Assembly: GCA_035997675.1 (NCBI GenBank)
Contig: DASYIJ010000132.1
Coordinates: 1-15,421 of the forward strand
Origin: JALYZC01 sp035997675
Lineage (GTDB): Bacteria; Actinomycetota; Thermoleophilia; Solirubrobacterales; Solirubrobacteraceae
DNA: 15,421 bases
Reading direction: 5' to 3'
The notes under the pieces were generated by a model, which saw only the letters and a list, made by a program, of their open reading frames with translations, did no database searches and was not told the origin of the DNA. Positions within the stretch are counted from its first letter, which is position 1, and each line of letters begins with the position of its first letter. Of this stretch, positions 7,492 through 15,421 are shown in pieces. The position numbers were made by a program, and so were the translations under genes.

Positions 7492-7716
7492 CTAGCCTCC
7501 GGCGATCGGGCGGCGCATCACGACGAGGTCGGCGTCGACCGGCAGCTCGGTGACCTGCTCGGCGCGGCCCTCTCCGCGCGGCACGACGGCGAATGATCCG
7601 CGGTCCAGCTCCTCGCGGAACGCCGTCACCGCGGACTCGACGGAGGGCTCATCGGCGGCCGTCCATTCGGCGAGGGTCGTGTGGCCGGTGCGGTCCATGC
7701 GGACGAGTCGTGACAT
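7492..7716 (-). CDS. Small uncharacterised protein (74 aa)
   Basis: This is a small soluble protein with no recognised family. It has 74 residues: a basic start (SRLVRMDRTGHTTLAEW), a central helix (about 24-39, SVESAVTAFREELDRG), then FAVVPRGEGRAEQV and a hydrophobic-acidic end finishing in IAGG. The alternation of strand, helix and strand suggests a compact alpha/beta fold. The ATG at 7716 is well supported by GGAAGGAG about 7 bp upstream. It lies 48 bp after gatB and 3 bp before the two-helix membrane protein, so it is probably expressed with that gene. A TAGCAT -10-like sequence just after the gatB stop could give it its own promoter. Confidence 0.78.
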   Translation of the reverse strand: MSRLVRMDRTGHTTLAEWTAADEPSVESAVTAFREELDRGSFAVVPRGEGRAEQVTELPVDADLVVMRRPIAGG

Positions 7717-7764
7717 CGGTGCTCTCCTTCCGCTGAGTTGGGCGACGAATGCTACGCCGGGGCC

Positions 7765-9197
<1,433 letters not shown>

Positions 9198-9201
<4 letters not shown>

Positions 9202-10622
9202 CCGCGGACTCCGCTTCCGTCGAAGCCGATCGCCTGCTCCAGCGCGTGCGCCGCGTCCAGCAGGCCGTTCTCGCTGAACGCGGGGCCGGCGAGCTGGAGC
9301 CCGACCGGCAGGCCCTCGGACAGCCCGTTGGGAATCGAGATCGCGGGGATGCCGGCCAGGGGCATGGGGATGGTGCAGTAGTCGTTGAGGTACATCGCGA
9401 GCGGGTCGTCCAGCTTGGCGCCGAGCGGGAAGGCGACCGTGGGCGAGGTCGGTGTGACCACGAAGTCCACCTGCTCGAAGGCCGCCCGGAAGTCCTCGCT
9501 GATCTTGGTGCGGACACGCTGCGCCCGGCCGTAGTAGGCGTCGTAGTAGCCCGAGGACAGGGCGTACGTGCCGAGCATGATGCGGCGCTTGGCCTCGTCG
9601 CCGAAGCCGGCCGCCCGCGTGCGCTCGTACATCTCCAGCAGCGACTCGCCCTCGACCCGCAGGCCGTAGCGGACGCCGTCGAAGCGGGCCAGGTTCGAGG
9701 ACGCCTCGGCCGGGGCGATCAGGTAGTACGCGGACAGCGCATGCGGCGCGTGCGGCAGCTGAACGGCCTGGACCGTCGCGCCGAGCTCCTCTGCGAGCTG
9801 GAGGCTCGCCTCGAACGCCTCGCGAACGCCCGGCTCGATGCCGGCCGCGTCACTGCTCAGCTCCTCCGGCACGCCGAGGCGCAGCCCGTCGAGCCGCTCC
9901 GACTCGGGAAGGCGGACCGGCTCGGGGAATTCGAGCGAGGTCGCGTCGCGCGGGTCGCGGCCGACCATGTGGGCGAAGAGCAGCGCGGCGTCGCGCACGT
10001 CGCGGGCCAGCGGGCCGGCCTGGTCGAGCGACGACGCGAACGCGATCATCCCGTAGCGCGAGCAGGCGCCGTACGTCGGCTTGAGCCCGACGATCCCGCA
10101 CAGGGCCGCGGGCTGGCGGATCGAGCCGCCGGTGTCGGTGCCGATCGCCCACGGCGCCAGTCCGGCCGCGACCGCGGCCGCGCTGCCGCCCGACGAACCG
10201 CCGGGCACGCGGGTGCGGTCCCACGGGTTGAGGGTCGGCCCGTAACCCGAGTTCTCCGTCGAGGAGCCCATCGCGAACTCGTCCTGGTTCGTCTTTCCCA
10301 GCAGCGGCGCGCCCGCGTCCGCGAGCCGGCTGACGACGGTGGCGGTGTACGGCGGACGGTAGCCCTCGAGGATGCGCGAGCCGGCCTGGCTGGGGATGCC
10401 CTCGGTGCAGAACAGGTCCTTCGCGGCGACGGGCACGCCCCCGAGCGGGCTCGACGCCGGGTCCGCGCCGTCGCCGGCGTCGTCGGCCACCCACAGGAAG
10501 GCGTTGAGCTCGTCCGCGGCCGCGCGGTCGCGATAGGCGGCGAACAGCTCGGCGGGCGCGAGCTCGCCGGCGCGCACGCGCTCGGCCGCCTCGAAGGCGG
10601 AGAGCGAGGTGATCTCGGTCAT
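9198..10622 (-). CDS. gatA: Asp/Glu-tRNA(Asn/Gln) amidotransferase subunit A
   Basis: This is the glutaminase subunit of GatCAB, an amidase-signature enzyme that releases ammonia from glutamine for GatB. The 474-residue protein has the Ser-cisSer-Lys triad by spacing: Lys68 (VAAKDLF), Ser143 in GGSSGGS and Ser167 in GTDTGGSIRQPAA. The glycine/serine-rich signature runs from about 141 to 185 and ends GLKPTYG. The TSPTVAFPLG and PAISIPNGLSEGLPVGLQ segments near the C-terminus are typical of GatA. The ATG at 10622 overlaps the gatC stop by ATGA, and its own stop overlaps the gatB start the same way. Confidence 0.98.
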
Positions 10623-10903
10623 CCGCCGGGGCTGGGGACGAGGAAGCCGCCATCCTCGACGGCGGGCGCCTGCTCGAGGATGACGTCGCGCGGCAGCGAG
10701 GGCTGCGGCTCGTCCTCGCGCAGCGCGCCGGCCACGTCGATCACGTGTGACGTCGGCGGCACGCCCTCGAGGTCCAGCTCCGAGATCCGCTCGATGTGGT
10801 CGAGCACGGCGGACAGCTCGCGGGCCATTCGCTCGACGTCCTCCTCGGACAGAGCGAGGCGCGCCAGGCGCGCGACGTGGAGGACCTCGGCACGGTCGAT
10901 CAT
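10619..10903 (-). CDS. gatC: Asp/Glu-tRNA(Asn/Gln) amidotransferase subunit C
   Basis: This small subunit wraps around GatA and GatB and stabilises the complex. Its 94 residues are the usual length. The N-terminal helical pair (VLHVARLARLALSEEDVERM, 7-26, then LSAVLDHIERISELD, 30-44) and the GVPPTSHV segment at 47-54, leading to LREDEP at 61-66, are diagnostic. The ATG at 10903 was chosen because the family begins with IDRAEVLHVARLA. The in-frame extension to 11269 is antiparallel shadow of the upstream gene. There is no Shine-Dalgarno, but TAGAAT lies 8 bp upstream. The first gene of the gatCAB unit, it starts 31 bp after the DUF2510 protein. Confidence 0.95.
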   Translation of the reverse strand: MIDRAEVLHVARLARLALSEEDVERMARELSAVLDHIERISELDLEGVPPTSHVIDVAGALREDEPQPSLPRDVILEQAPAVEDGGFLVPSPGG

Positions 10904-10911
10904 GGCGGCCG

Positions 10912-10917
10912 ATTCTA
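10912..10917 (-). promoter_or_regulatory. -10 box upstream of gatC
   Basis: TAGAAT on the minus strand is one base from the TATAAT consensus and ends 8 bp before the gatC ATG. A partial -35 (CTGACG, 4 of 6) lies 15 bp upstream, overlapping the stop codon of the preceding gene. It would give gatCAB its own, nearly leaderless, transcript. Confidence 0.45.
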
Positions 10918-10934
10918 GGGTGCGCGCGGCCGCG

Positions 10935-11528
10935 TCAGTCGGCCGTGTGGCCCGTCCACTGCGCGCCGTCCCAGTAGCGCAGGCGCGTGTGGCCCCACGG
11001 GTCCGGATACCAGGCCGCGGGCACGGGCGCCGCCGGCTGGACGGGCTGCGCCGGCTGGACGGGCTGGACGGGCCACGGCGCGACCGGCCTCGCCGCGCGC
11101 ACGGCGCGGCCGTGGGCGACCGACTCGCGCACCAGCAGGGCGCACGCGACGGTGAGCCCGATCGCGGCGACCACGTCGAGGTACAGGCCCCAACCCGGGC
11201 TGAGATAGCTGCGGCTCGCGACGTCGATCGTGTCCGCCACGGTCGTGAGCAGGGCCAGCCCGGCGACAACCAGCGCCACGATCGCCGCCCACAGCGGCCG
11301 GCCGGGCACGAGCAGATAGCAGAGCACCATGCTGGCGGCGATCACCGCCATACCGATCACGATCGGGCCGTCGGAGCCGTTCTCGACCCCCGTTGCGCTG
11401 ACGTGGACGTTCACGCCCAGGCCCCTCACCGTCGCTTCCTGCCACGTCCCGACCGCGCCGACGATCAGCAGCAGGCAGCCCAGGCCCGCGACCGCCAGGA
11501 GCGCGGTGTTAGGTCGCGATGCACTCAT
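10935..11528 (-). CDS. Four-helix membrane protein with C-terminal DUF2510 domain
   Basis: This 197-residue protein has no known function. Membrane helices lie at about 8-28, 54-74, 79-99 and 113-133. A Pro/Gln/Val-rich linker (about 146-170) joins them to a DUF2510 domain (171-196: AAWYPDPWG...LRYWDGAQWTGH). That short actinobacterial domain is often found at the ends of membrane proteins. With N-in topology, DUF2510 is cytoplasmic. The TM4 region (SPGWGLYLDVVAAIGLTVACALL) resembles TM4 of the two genes upstream, so the three look like divergent paralogues. The ATG at 11528 is 9 bp after the preceding stop. There is no Shine-Dalgarno, but TAGAGT lies 6 bp upstream. The linker is encoded by an 18-bp repeat. 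Confidence 0.87.
   Translation of the reverse strand: MSASRPNTALLAVAGLGCLLLIVGAVGTWQEATVRGLGVNVHVSATGVENGSDGPIVIGMAVIAASMVLCYLLVPGRPLWAAIVALVVAGLALLTTVADTIDVASRSYLSPGWGLYLDVVAAIGLTVACALLVRESVAHGRAVRAARPVAPWPVQPVQPAQPVQPAAPVPAAWYPDPWGHTRLRYWDGAQWTGHTAD
11032..11066. repeat. Two-copy 18-bp in-frame repeat in the DUF2510 protein linker
   Basis: A 17-bp sequence beginning GCCGGCTGGACGGG occurs at 11032-11048 and again identically at 11050-11066, a period of 18 bp. A further partial copy of GGCTGGACGGG follows. It encodes PVQPAQ-like hexapeptides, so copy-number change would lengthen or shorten the linker without a frameshift. Confidence 0.75.
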
Positions 11529-11534
11529 GTTCGG

Positions 11535-11540
11535 ACTCTA
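11535..11540 (-). promoter_or_regulatory. -10-like box for the DUF2510 protein gene
   Basis: TAGAGT on the minus strand ends 6 bp before the ATG at 11528 and contains the stop codon (TAG) of the preceding gene. No Shine-Dalgarno is present, so this could be a leaderless internal start. Translation coupled to the upstream stop is the alternative. Confidence 0.3.
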
Positions 11541-12179
11541 TCCCGGTTCCCCGGGACGGCCGGGTCGCGTGCTCGGCGGCGGGACGGAGTCCGGGGCGCG
11601 CGGGTCGGGCGCCGGCGCCACCGGCGGCGCGGGCTCGTCCCGCACCGTGCCCTCGGGGGCGCGCGCGTCCCCCTCGAGGTCGGCACGGATCCCGGCCAGG
11701 CTGCTCCCCAGTCCGCGGATCGTCAGGTAGGCCCCGGCGGCCGCTCCGACGGCCATTGCGAGTCCGACGTAGGCACCCACCTCCACCGTGGCGAACTCGT
11801 TCGGTCCCGGCGGGTCGATCACCCGGAGCACGATGAGCGCGGCGCTGGTGACGGCGACGACCAGGAGGACGAGGTTGACCCGGGCTGCGATGCGTGGGGT
11901 CGCCCGCAGCGCGGTCGCCACGGACGCGGCGCACAGCACGCAGGTCGCCAGCAGCAGCCACCGCGGAGCCGGAAGCGCGCTCCAGCCGTCGGAGTGCAGC
12001 GACGGGCCGCTCGCGCCGATGACTCCGAGCTTCTCGGCCGCACGCCGCTGCGTCGGGTCGACCAACGAGAACCAGTCGAGCGCGAACATCGCCACGAGGA
12101 GCGCTGCGCCGGACACTGCGGTGAGAAGCTCGGCGTAGACGAGTCGGCGCGAGGTCATCGGGCGCGGCGCGGCGGTCAT
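11538..12179 (-). CDS. Four-helix membrane protein, middle of a tandem trio
   Basis: The 213 residues have no named function. Predicted membrane helices are at about 15-34, 73-92, 100-120 and 133-153, then a charged, proline-rich cytoplasmic tail (about 160-213). Shared features with the upstream gene are LDWFSLV after TM1, GWSAL before TM2, LRVIDPPG after TM3 and YVGLAMAVGAAAGAYLTIRGLG in TM4. The upstream protein has LPWYGAS, AWQAY, FRIISKPG and FLGLISAAGIAVGAFMTMREEG at the same places. The ATG at 12179 has no clear ribosome site. ATG 12158 is an alternative that would remove 7 residues. It starts 40 bp after the upstream stop and ends 9 bp before the DUF2510 gene. Confidence 0.83.
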   Translation of the reverse strand: MTAAPRPMTSRRLVYAELLTAVSGAALLVAMFALDWFSLVDPTQRRAAEKLGVIGASGPSLHSDGWSALPAPRWLLLATCVLCAASVATALRATPRIAARVNLVLLVVAVTSAALIVLRVIDPPGPNEFATVEVGAYVGLAMAVGAAAGAYLTIRGLGSSLAGIRADLEGDARAPEGTVRDEPAPPVAPAPDPRAPDSVPPPSTRPGRPGEPG

Positions 12180-12219
12180 CGTGCGGGCGCGCTACGGACG
12201 CGCCCGCACGAAGGCCCGG

Positions 12220-12873
12220 TCAGCCGGTCGGGGGCGCGCCCCCGCCCGGAGGCGGCTGCGACGGCGGCGGCTGTCCCGGGGGTGTCGGCTGGCCGCCCGG
12301 CGGCGGTGCCGCGGGCGGCGCGGCGGCCGGCTGCTGTGGCACGGCCGGCTGCTGGGGCTGGGGCGGAGCCGGTGGCGGTGACGTGCGACCGCCGCCCTGG
12401 AGGCGGGCCGCGGCGTCGCCGAAGCTCGTCCCCTCCTCGCGCATGGTCATGAACGCGCCCACGGCGATGCCGGCGGCGCTGATGAGCCCGAGGAAGATCC
12501 CGTACTTGAGGTTGATGCTCACGGCGCTGCAGAACGACCCGCAGTTGCCCTTTCCGGGCTTGCTGATGATCCGGAAGAGGATCAGCAGCACGTCGAGGCC
12601 TCCGAGGAGCGTCACGATGACGCTCGCCGAGATCGGCAGCGCGGCCGAGCGCTGGGTCATGGCGAGGATCACCATGCCGAGCGCGGCGATGATCGAGATG
12701 AACAGGATCAGGTCGATCAGCGAGTACGCCTGCCAGGCGGTCGCGTTGGCCCCGACGCTGATCGGGCCGGCCTTCACGCTGGCGCCGTACCACGGCAGGA
12801 ACATGACGATGAAGAGGACCAGTGCCGAGACGCCGGCAACCAGCTCTCCGAGTCGAAGCTTCGTGGTGTCCAT
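12220..12873 (-). CDS. Four-helix membrane protein with proline-rich tail, first of a tandem trio
   Basis: The 217 residues have no named function. Membrane helices lie at about 9-27, 52-72, 79-103 and 125-145, with LPWYGAS just after TM1. The loop between TM3 and TM4, extracytoplasmic if the N-terminus is inside, carries Cys111 and Cys115 (NCGSFC), a possible disulfide. The last 53 residues are almost entirely Pro, Gly, Ala and Gln, a disordered tail probably on the cytoplasmic side. The ATG at 12873 is preferred over an in-frame ATG at 12906, because GGAGGAG (12878-12884) lies 4 bp before it. It follows folD after 122 bp and leads the trio. The tail could bind a partner with polyproline specificity, but this is only inference. 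Confidence 0.86.
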   Translation of the reverse strand: MDTTKLRLGELVAGVSALVLFIVMFLPWYGASVKAGPISVGANATAWQAYSLIDLILFISIIAALGMVILAMTQRSAALPISASVIVTLLGGLDVLLILFRIISKPGKGNCGSFCSAVSINLKYGIFLGLISAAGIAVGAFMTMREEGTSFGDAAARLQGGGRTSPPPAPPQPQQPAVPQQPAAAPPAAPPPGGQPTPPGQPPPSQPPPGGGAPPTG

Positions 12874-12927
12874 CCGTCTCCTCCGTTCGGTCTCAACCGG
12901 TGGCATTCGCCAGACGGGGCCGGATTC

Positions 12928-12945
12928 CTGGGCGATTCCGCCCAG
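12928..12945. repeat. 7-bp inverted repeat between folD and the membrane trio
   Basis: CTGGGCG-ATTC-CGCCCAG is a perfect 7-bp inverted repeat with a 4-base loop, 50 bp after the folD stop and about 55 bp before the next start. No T-run follows on either strand, so a classic intrinsic terminator is not supported. It could be a terminator of the T-less actinobacterial kind or an operator. The rest of the 122-bp gap shows no clear promoter. Confidence 0.45.
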
Positions 12946-12995
12946 CGGGCGGGCGCAAGCCTAGAGGGCCGATCGGGCCGCTCGTAGCCGTGGTG

Positions 12996-13865
12996 TTACC
13001 GCACGGGAGCGGCGCCGTGCCGGGCGCGCGCGGCCTGGAGCGTGTTGCGCAGCAGGCACGCGATGGTCATCGGCCCGACGCCACCGGGAACCGGCGTGAT
13101 GAGGCCGGCGCGCTGCGACGCGGCCTCGAAGTCGACGTCGCCGACCAGGCCGTCCGCAAGCCGGTTGATGCCCACATCGATGACGGCCGCTCCGGGCCGC
13201 ACCGCGTCCCCGCCGAGCAGGCGTGGAGACCCGACGGCGGCCACGAGCACGTCGGCCCGCGCGCAGACGGCCGCCAGATCGCGGGTGCGCGAGTGGCACA
13301 GCGTGACGGTGGCATTGCGTTCGAGGAGCAGAAACGCCAGCGGGCGCCCGATCAGCCGCGATCGCCCGACCACGACCGCCTCGGCGCCCTCCAGCGGCAC
13401 GTCGTAGGCGTCGAGCAGCTCGACGATCCCCTGAGGCGTGCACGGGCGCAGGCCGGGGCGGCCCTGGGCGAGCGCACCGGCGCTGAGTGGTGTCAACCCG
13501 TCCACGTCCTTGGCGGGGTCGATGAGGGCGGCGAGCGCGTCGCCGTCGAGGTGGTCGGGCACGGGGATCTGGAGCAGGATGCCGCTCACGAGCGGATCGT
13601 CGTTGAGCGCCTCGATCTCCTCGGCCACGGCGTCCTGGCTGACGTCCGCGACCAGGCGCAGGTCCACGCCGCGGATGCCGACCTCGGCGCACGCCTTCTG
13701 CTTGTTCGCCACGTAGATCTCGGAGGCCGGGTCGTCGCCGACGAGGATGGTCGCCAGGCCGGGCGGCTCGCCCACCTCGGCCGCGAACTCCGCCACCCCG
13801 CGCGCCACCTCCTGGCGTACGCGGGCGGCGACGGCCTTCCCGTCGATGATCGTCGCCACGCTCAC
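12996..13865 (-). CDS. folD: FolD, methylenetetrahydrofolate dehydrogenase/cyclohydrolase
   Basis: This bifunctional cytoplasmic enzyme interconverts 5,10-methylene-, 5,10-methenyl- and 10-formyl-tetrahydrofolate, feeding purine and formyl-Met-tRNA synthesis. In 289 residues it shows YVANKQKAC at 51-59 (Tyr51, catalytic Lys55), LLQIPVP at 97-103, KDVDG at 119-123 (Asp122), the NADP-binding GRSRLIGRP at 167-175, and TPVPGGVGPMT at 257-267. After VDG it reads LTP, where many FolD have FHP or LHP. The chosen start is GTG at 13865, whose GTGA overlaps the pcrA stop. GTG 13859, two codons on, has a better-spaced GAGG and is equally plausible. The longer upstream frame is shadow of pcrA. Confidence 0.96.
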   Translation of the reverse strand: MSVATIIDGKAVAARVRQEVARGVAEFAAEVGEPPGLATILVGDDPASEIYVANKQKACAEVGIRGVDLRLVADVSQDAVAEEIEALNDDPLVSGILLQIPVPDHLDGDALAALIDPAKDVDGLTPLSAGALAQGRPGLRPCTPQGIVELLDAYDVPLEGAEAVVVGRSRLIGRPLAFLLLERNATVTLCHSRTRDLAAVCARADVLVAAVGSPRLLGGDAVRPGAAVIDVGINRLADGLVGDVDFEAASQRAGLITPVPGGVGPMTIACLLRNTLQAARARHGAAPVR

Positions 13866-15421
13866 CGCCTCGTGATCGGTGCGTGGGCGGCCATCAGCTT
13901 GCGCTCGGTGCCGTCGCCGGCGAAGCGCACCACCACGATCCCCCCCGGCTCCACGCCGGTCACGACGCCGTCGCCGAAGGCGGCGTGCACGATGTCGTCG
14001 CCGAGCCGGAACTCCGGCGACGAGGCCGTCTCGCCCTGGGACCCGTCCCATGTCGTCTGCGCCGCCCGCCACGAGCCGCCTCCGGGCGCGGTGCCCACGC
14101 GCGGCTCGGACTCGTCGTCGGTCAGGTTGGCCGGGATCTCGTCGATGAACCGGCTGCGCAGGCCGTACATGCGCGAGCCGAACACGTTGCGGGTGCGCGC
14201 GTAGCAGAGGTAGAGGTCGCGCTGGGCGCGGGTGATGCCGACGTAGCAGAGCCGGCGCTCCTCCTCCAGCCCGCCCTCGTCCAACGCGCGCGAGTGCGGG
14301 AACACGCCCTCCTCGCAGCCGATGATGAACACGATGGGGAACTCGAGCCCCTTCGCGGTGTGGAGCGTCATGAGCGTGGCCAGACCCTCCTCGTCGCGCA
14401 GTCCGTCGGCGTCGGAGAGCAGCGCGATCTGCTGGAGGAACCCCTCCAGGGACGCGCCCTCGACGGTAGCGTCGTACTCGCGCGCGACCTCGACGAGCTC
14501 CTCGAGGTTCTCGAGCCGGCCCTGGGCCTCGATCGTGCGCTCGTTCTCCAGCGCTTCCGTGTAGCCGGTCTCGCGCAGGATCTCCTCGAGCAGCTCGGCC
14601 ACGCGCGCACCCGACTCGGCGCGCTCCCGCAGCACGCGCATCGTCGCCATGAAGCGGTCGAACGCCTTGACCGCGGCGGTCCCGAGCCCGGGTACCGCGG
14701 CCGGGTCCGCGCCCGTGTCCCACACCGAATCGCCGGTGGTGTTGGCGTGGGCGATGACGCGCGAGAGCGACGTCTGGCCGATCCCGCGCCGCGGGGAGTT
14801 CACGATCCGGGTGAAGGCGACGACGTCCGAAGGGTTGACCAGGACCGTGAGGTAGGCCATCGCGTCCTTGATCTCGGCCCGGTCGTAGAACTTCGTGCCG
14901 CCGATGACCTGGTACGCGATCTCGTCGCGGATCAGGCGGTCCTCGAGCACCCGCGACTGCGCGTTGGTGCGGTAGAAGACGGCGATCTCCTCGCGCGAGA
15001 CCCCCTCGTCGACGAGCCGCCGGATCTCCCCGGAGACGAATCGCGCCTCGGCATGCTCGTCGTCGAGCTCGCGGACCTTGACCGGGTCGCCCTCCCCCAG
15101 TTCGGTGAAGAGCGTCTTCTCCAGCTGTCCGCGGTTCTGCTTGATGACCGCGTTCGCGGCATCGAGGATCCGCTGCGTCGAGCGATAGTTCTGCTCCAAA
15201 CGGACCACATGGGCGTCGACGAAGTCGTCTTGGAAGCCGAGCAGGTTCTTGATGTCCGCGCCGCGCCAGCCGTAGATCGACTGTGCGTCGTCCCCGACCA
15301 CCGCCAGGTTGCGATGCCCCTGGTCGGGGTCGTCGCCGGTCCCCTCCCCCACGAGCAGCTTGAGCCAGCGGTACTGCGCCTGGTTGGTGTCCTGGTACTC
15401 GTCGACGAGCACGTGGCGAAA
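13862..15421 (-). CDS. pcrA: PcrA/UvrD-type superfamily 1 DNA helicase, 5' end cut by window edge
   Basis: This ATP-dependent 3'-5' helicase acts in repair and replication-transcription conflicts. The frame is open to the right edge, leaving 519 C-terminal residues; roughly 200 N-terminal residues with the Walker A motif are outside. Visible (numbered from the edge) are motif II LVDEYQDTN at 5-13, motif III AVVGDDAQSIYGWRGAD at 40-56, NYRS at 78-81, motif V TLHTAKGLEF at 352-361 and motif VI EEERRLCYVGITRA at 385-398. A C-terminal Tudor-like domain (about 470-518: GDDIVHAAFGDGVVTGV...VVVRFAGDG) is the piece that contacts RNA polymerase in PcrA/UvrD. That domain and the LVDEYQDTN wording favour PcrA over AddA or Rep. 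The internal GTG at 15412 is not the start. The stop overlaps folD. Confidence 0.95.
   Translation of the reverse strand, partial: FRHVLVDEYQDTNQAQYRWLKLLVGEGTGDDPDQGHRNLAVVGDDAQSIYGWRGADIKNLLGFQDDFVDAHVVRLEQNYRSTQRILDAANAVIKQNRGQLEKTLFTELGEGDPVKVRELDDEHAEARFVSGEIRRLVDEGVSREEIAVFYRTNAQSRVLEDRLIRDEIAYQVIGGTKFYDRAEIKDAMAYLTVLVNPSDVVAFTRIVNSPRRGIGQTSLSRVIAHANTTGDSVWDTGADPAAVPGLGTAAVKAFDRFMATMRVLRERAESGARVAELLEEILRETGYTEALENERTIEAQGRLENLEELVEVAREYDATVEGASLEGFLQQIALLSDADGLRDEEGLATLMTLHTAKGLEFPIVFIIGCEEGVFPHSRALDEGGLEEERRLCYVGITRAQRDLYLCYARTRNVFGSRMYGLRSRFIDEIPANLTDDESEPRVGTAPGGGSWRAAQTTWDGSQGETASSPEFRLGDDIVHAAFGDGVVTGVEPGGIVVVRFAGDGTERKLMAAHAPITRR

Noticed and set aside
7717..7764. Terminator after gatB
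   Set aside because: Only a 4-bp GGCG/CGCC pairing and a GGGCCC palindrome are present, with no T-run. Not supportable.
9246..12452. Very long plus-strand open frame (1068 codons) opposite gatA, gatC and the membrane genes
   Set aside because: It is antisense to genes with clear family motifs, its product is rich in Arg/Ala/Gly/Asp with no motif, and long open antisense frames are expected in DNA with G/C-biased third positions.
13866..14723. Upstream extension of the folD frame through pcrA
   Set aside because: Shadow of pcrA in another frame. FolD proteins begin close to the ATIIDGK segment.

Overview
The window is very GC-rich (roughly 70% or more by eye, with strongly G/C-biased third codon positions) and densely coded. 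It looks like core chromosome of a high-GC actinobacterium. The evidence is a DUF2510 domain, a full GatCAB amidotransferase, menaquinone genes, a PcrA-type helicase with a C-terminal Tudor-like domain, and several ATG starts with a -10-like box but no Shine-Dalgarno (leaderless style). The wording of several proteins (the 4-TM family with LPWYG after helix 1, the LPFTG mini-protein) reminds me of Thermoleophilia/Solirubrobacterales, but this is an impression, not a search result. I see no mobile element, phage gene, CRISPR array, tRNA or rRNA. No gene-free stretch exceeds about 125 bases, and I found no convincing T-tract terminator.

Layout. Positions 2-1276 (+) hold the C-terminal three quarters of menD, cut by the left edge. 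Everything else is on the minus strand. Reading in the direction of transcription from the right edge: pcrA/uvrD-type helicase (cut by the right edge) overlaps folD by GTGA. Then come three tandem four-helix membrane proteins that look like divergent paralogues, the last ending in a DUF2510 domain. Next is gatC-gatA-gatB, joined by two ATGA overlaps. A small unknown gene and a two-helix membrane protein follow, then a 53-residue unknown ORF, then a small two-gene membrane unit (a 62-aa protein and a 97-aa zinc-ribbon protein). Last is ilvB-ilvN-menF, followed by a tiny LPFTG-anchored secreted protein and a 132-aa helical unknown that ends 2 bp from menD's stop codon.

Function. MenF (chorismate to isochorismate) and MenD (isochorismate plus 2-oxoglutarate to SEPHCHC) catalyse the first two menaquinone steps. 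They sit on opposite, converging strands, and menF lies 13 bp behind the acetolactate synthase genes ilvBN. IlvB and MenD are both ThDP-dependent enzymes. GatCAB makes Gln-tRNA(Gln) and/or Asn-tRNA(Asn), FolD interconverts one-carbon folates, and PcrA unwinds DNA in repair. The least explained parts are the three tandem four-helix proteins, the mini LPFTG protein, the 7-bp tandem repeat filling the ilvB-ilvN gap, and a recurring leaderless promoter pattern.
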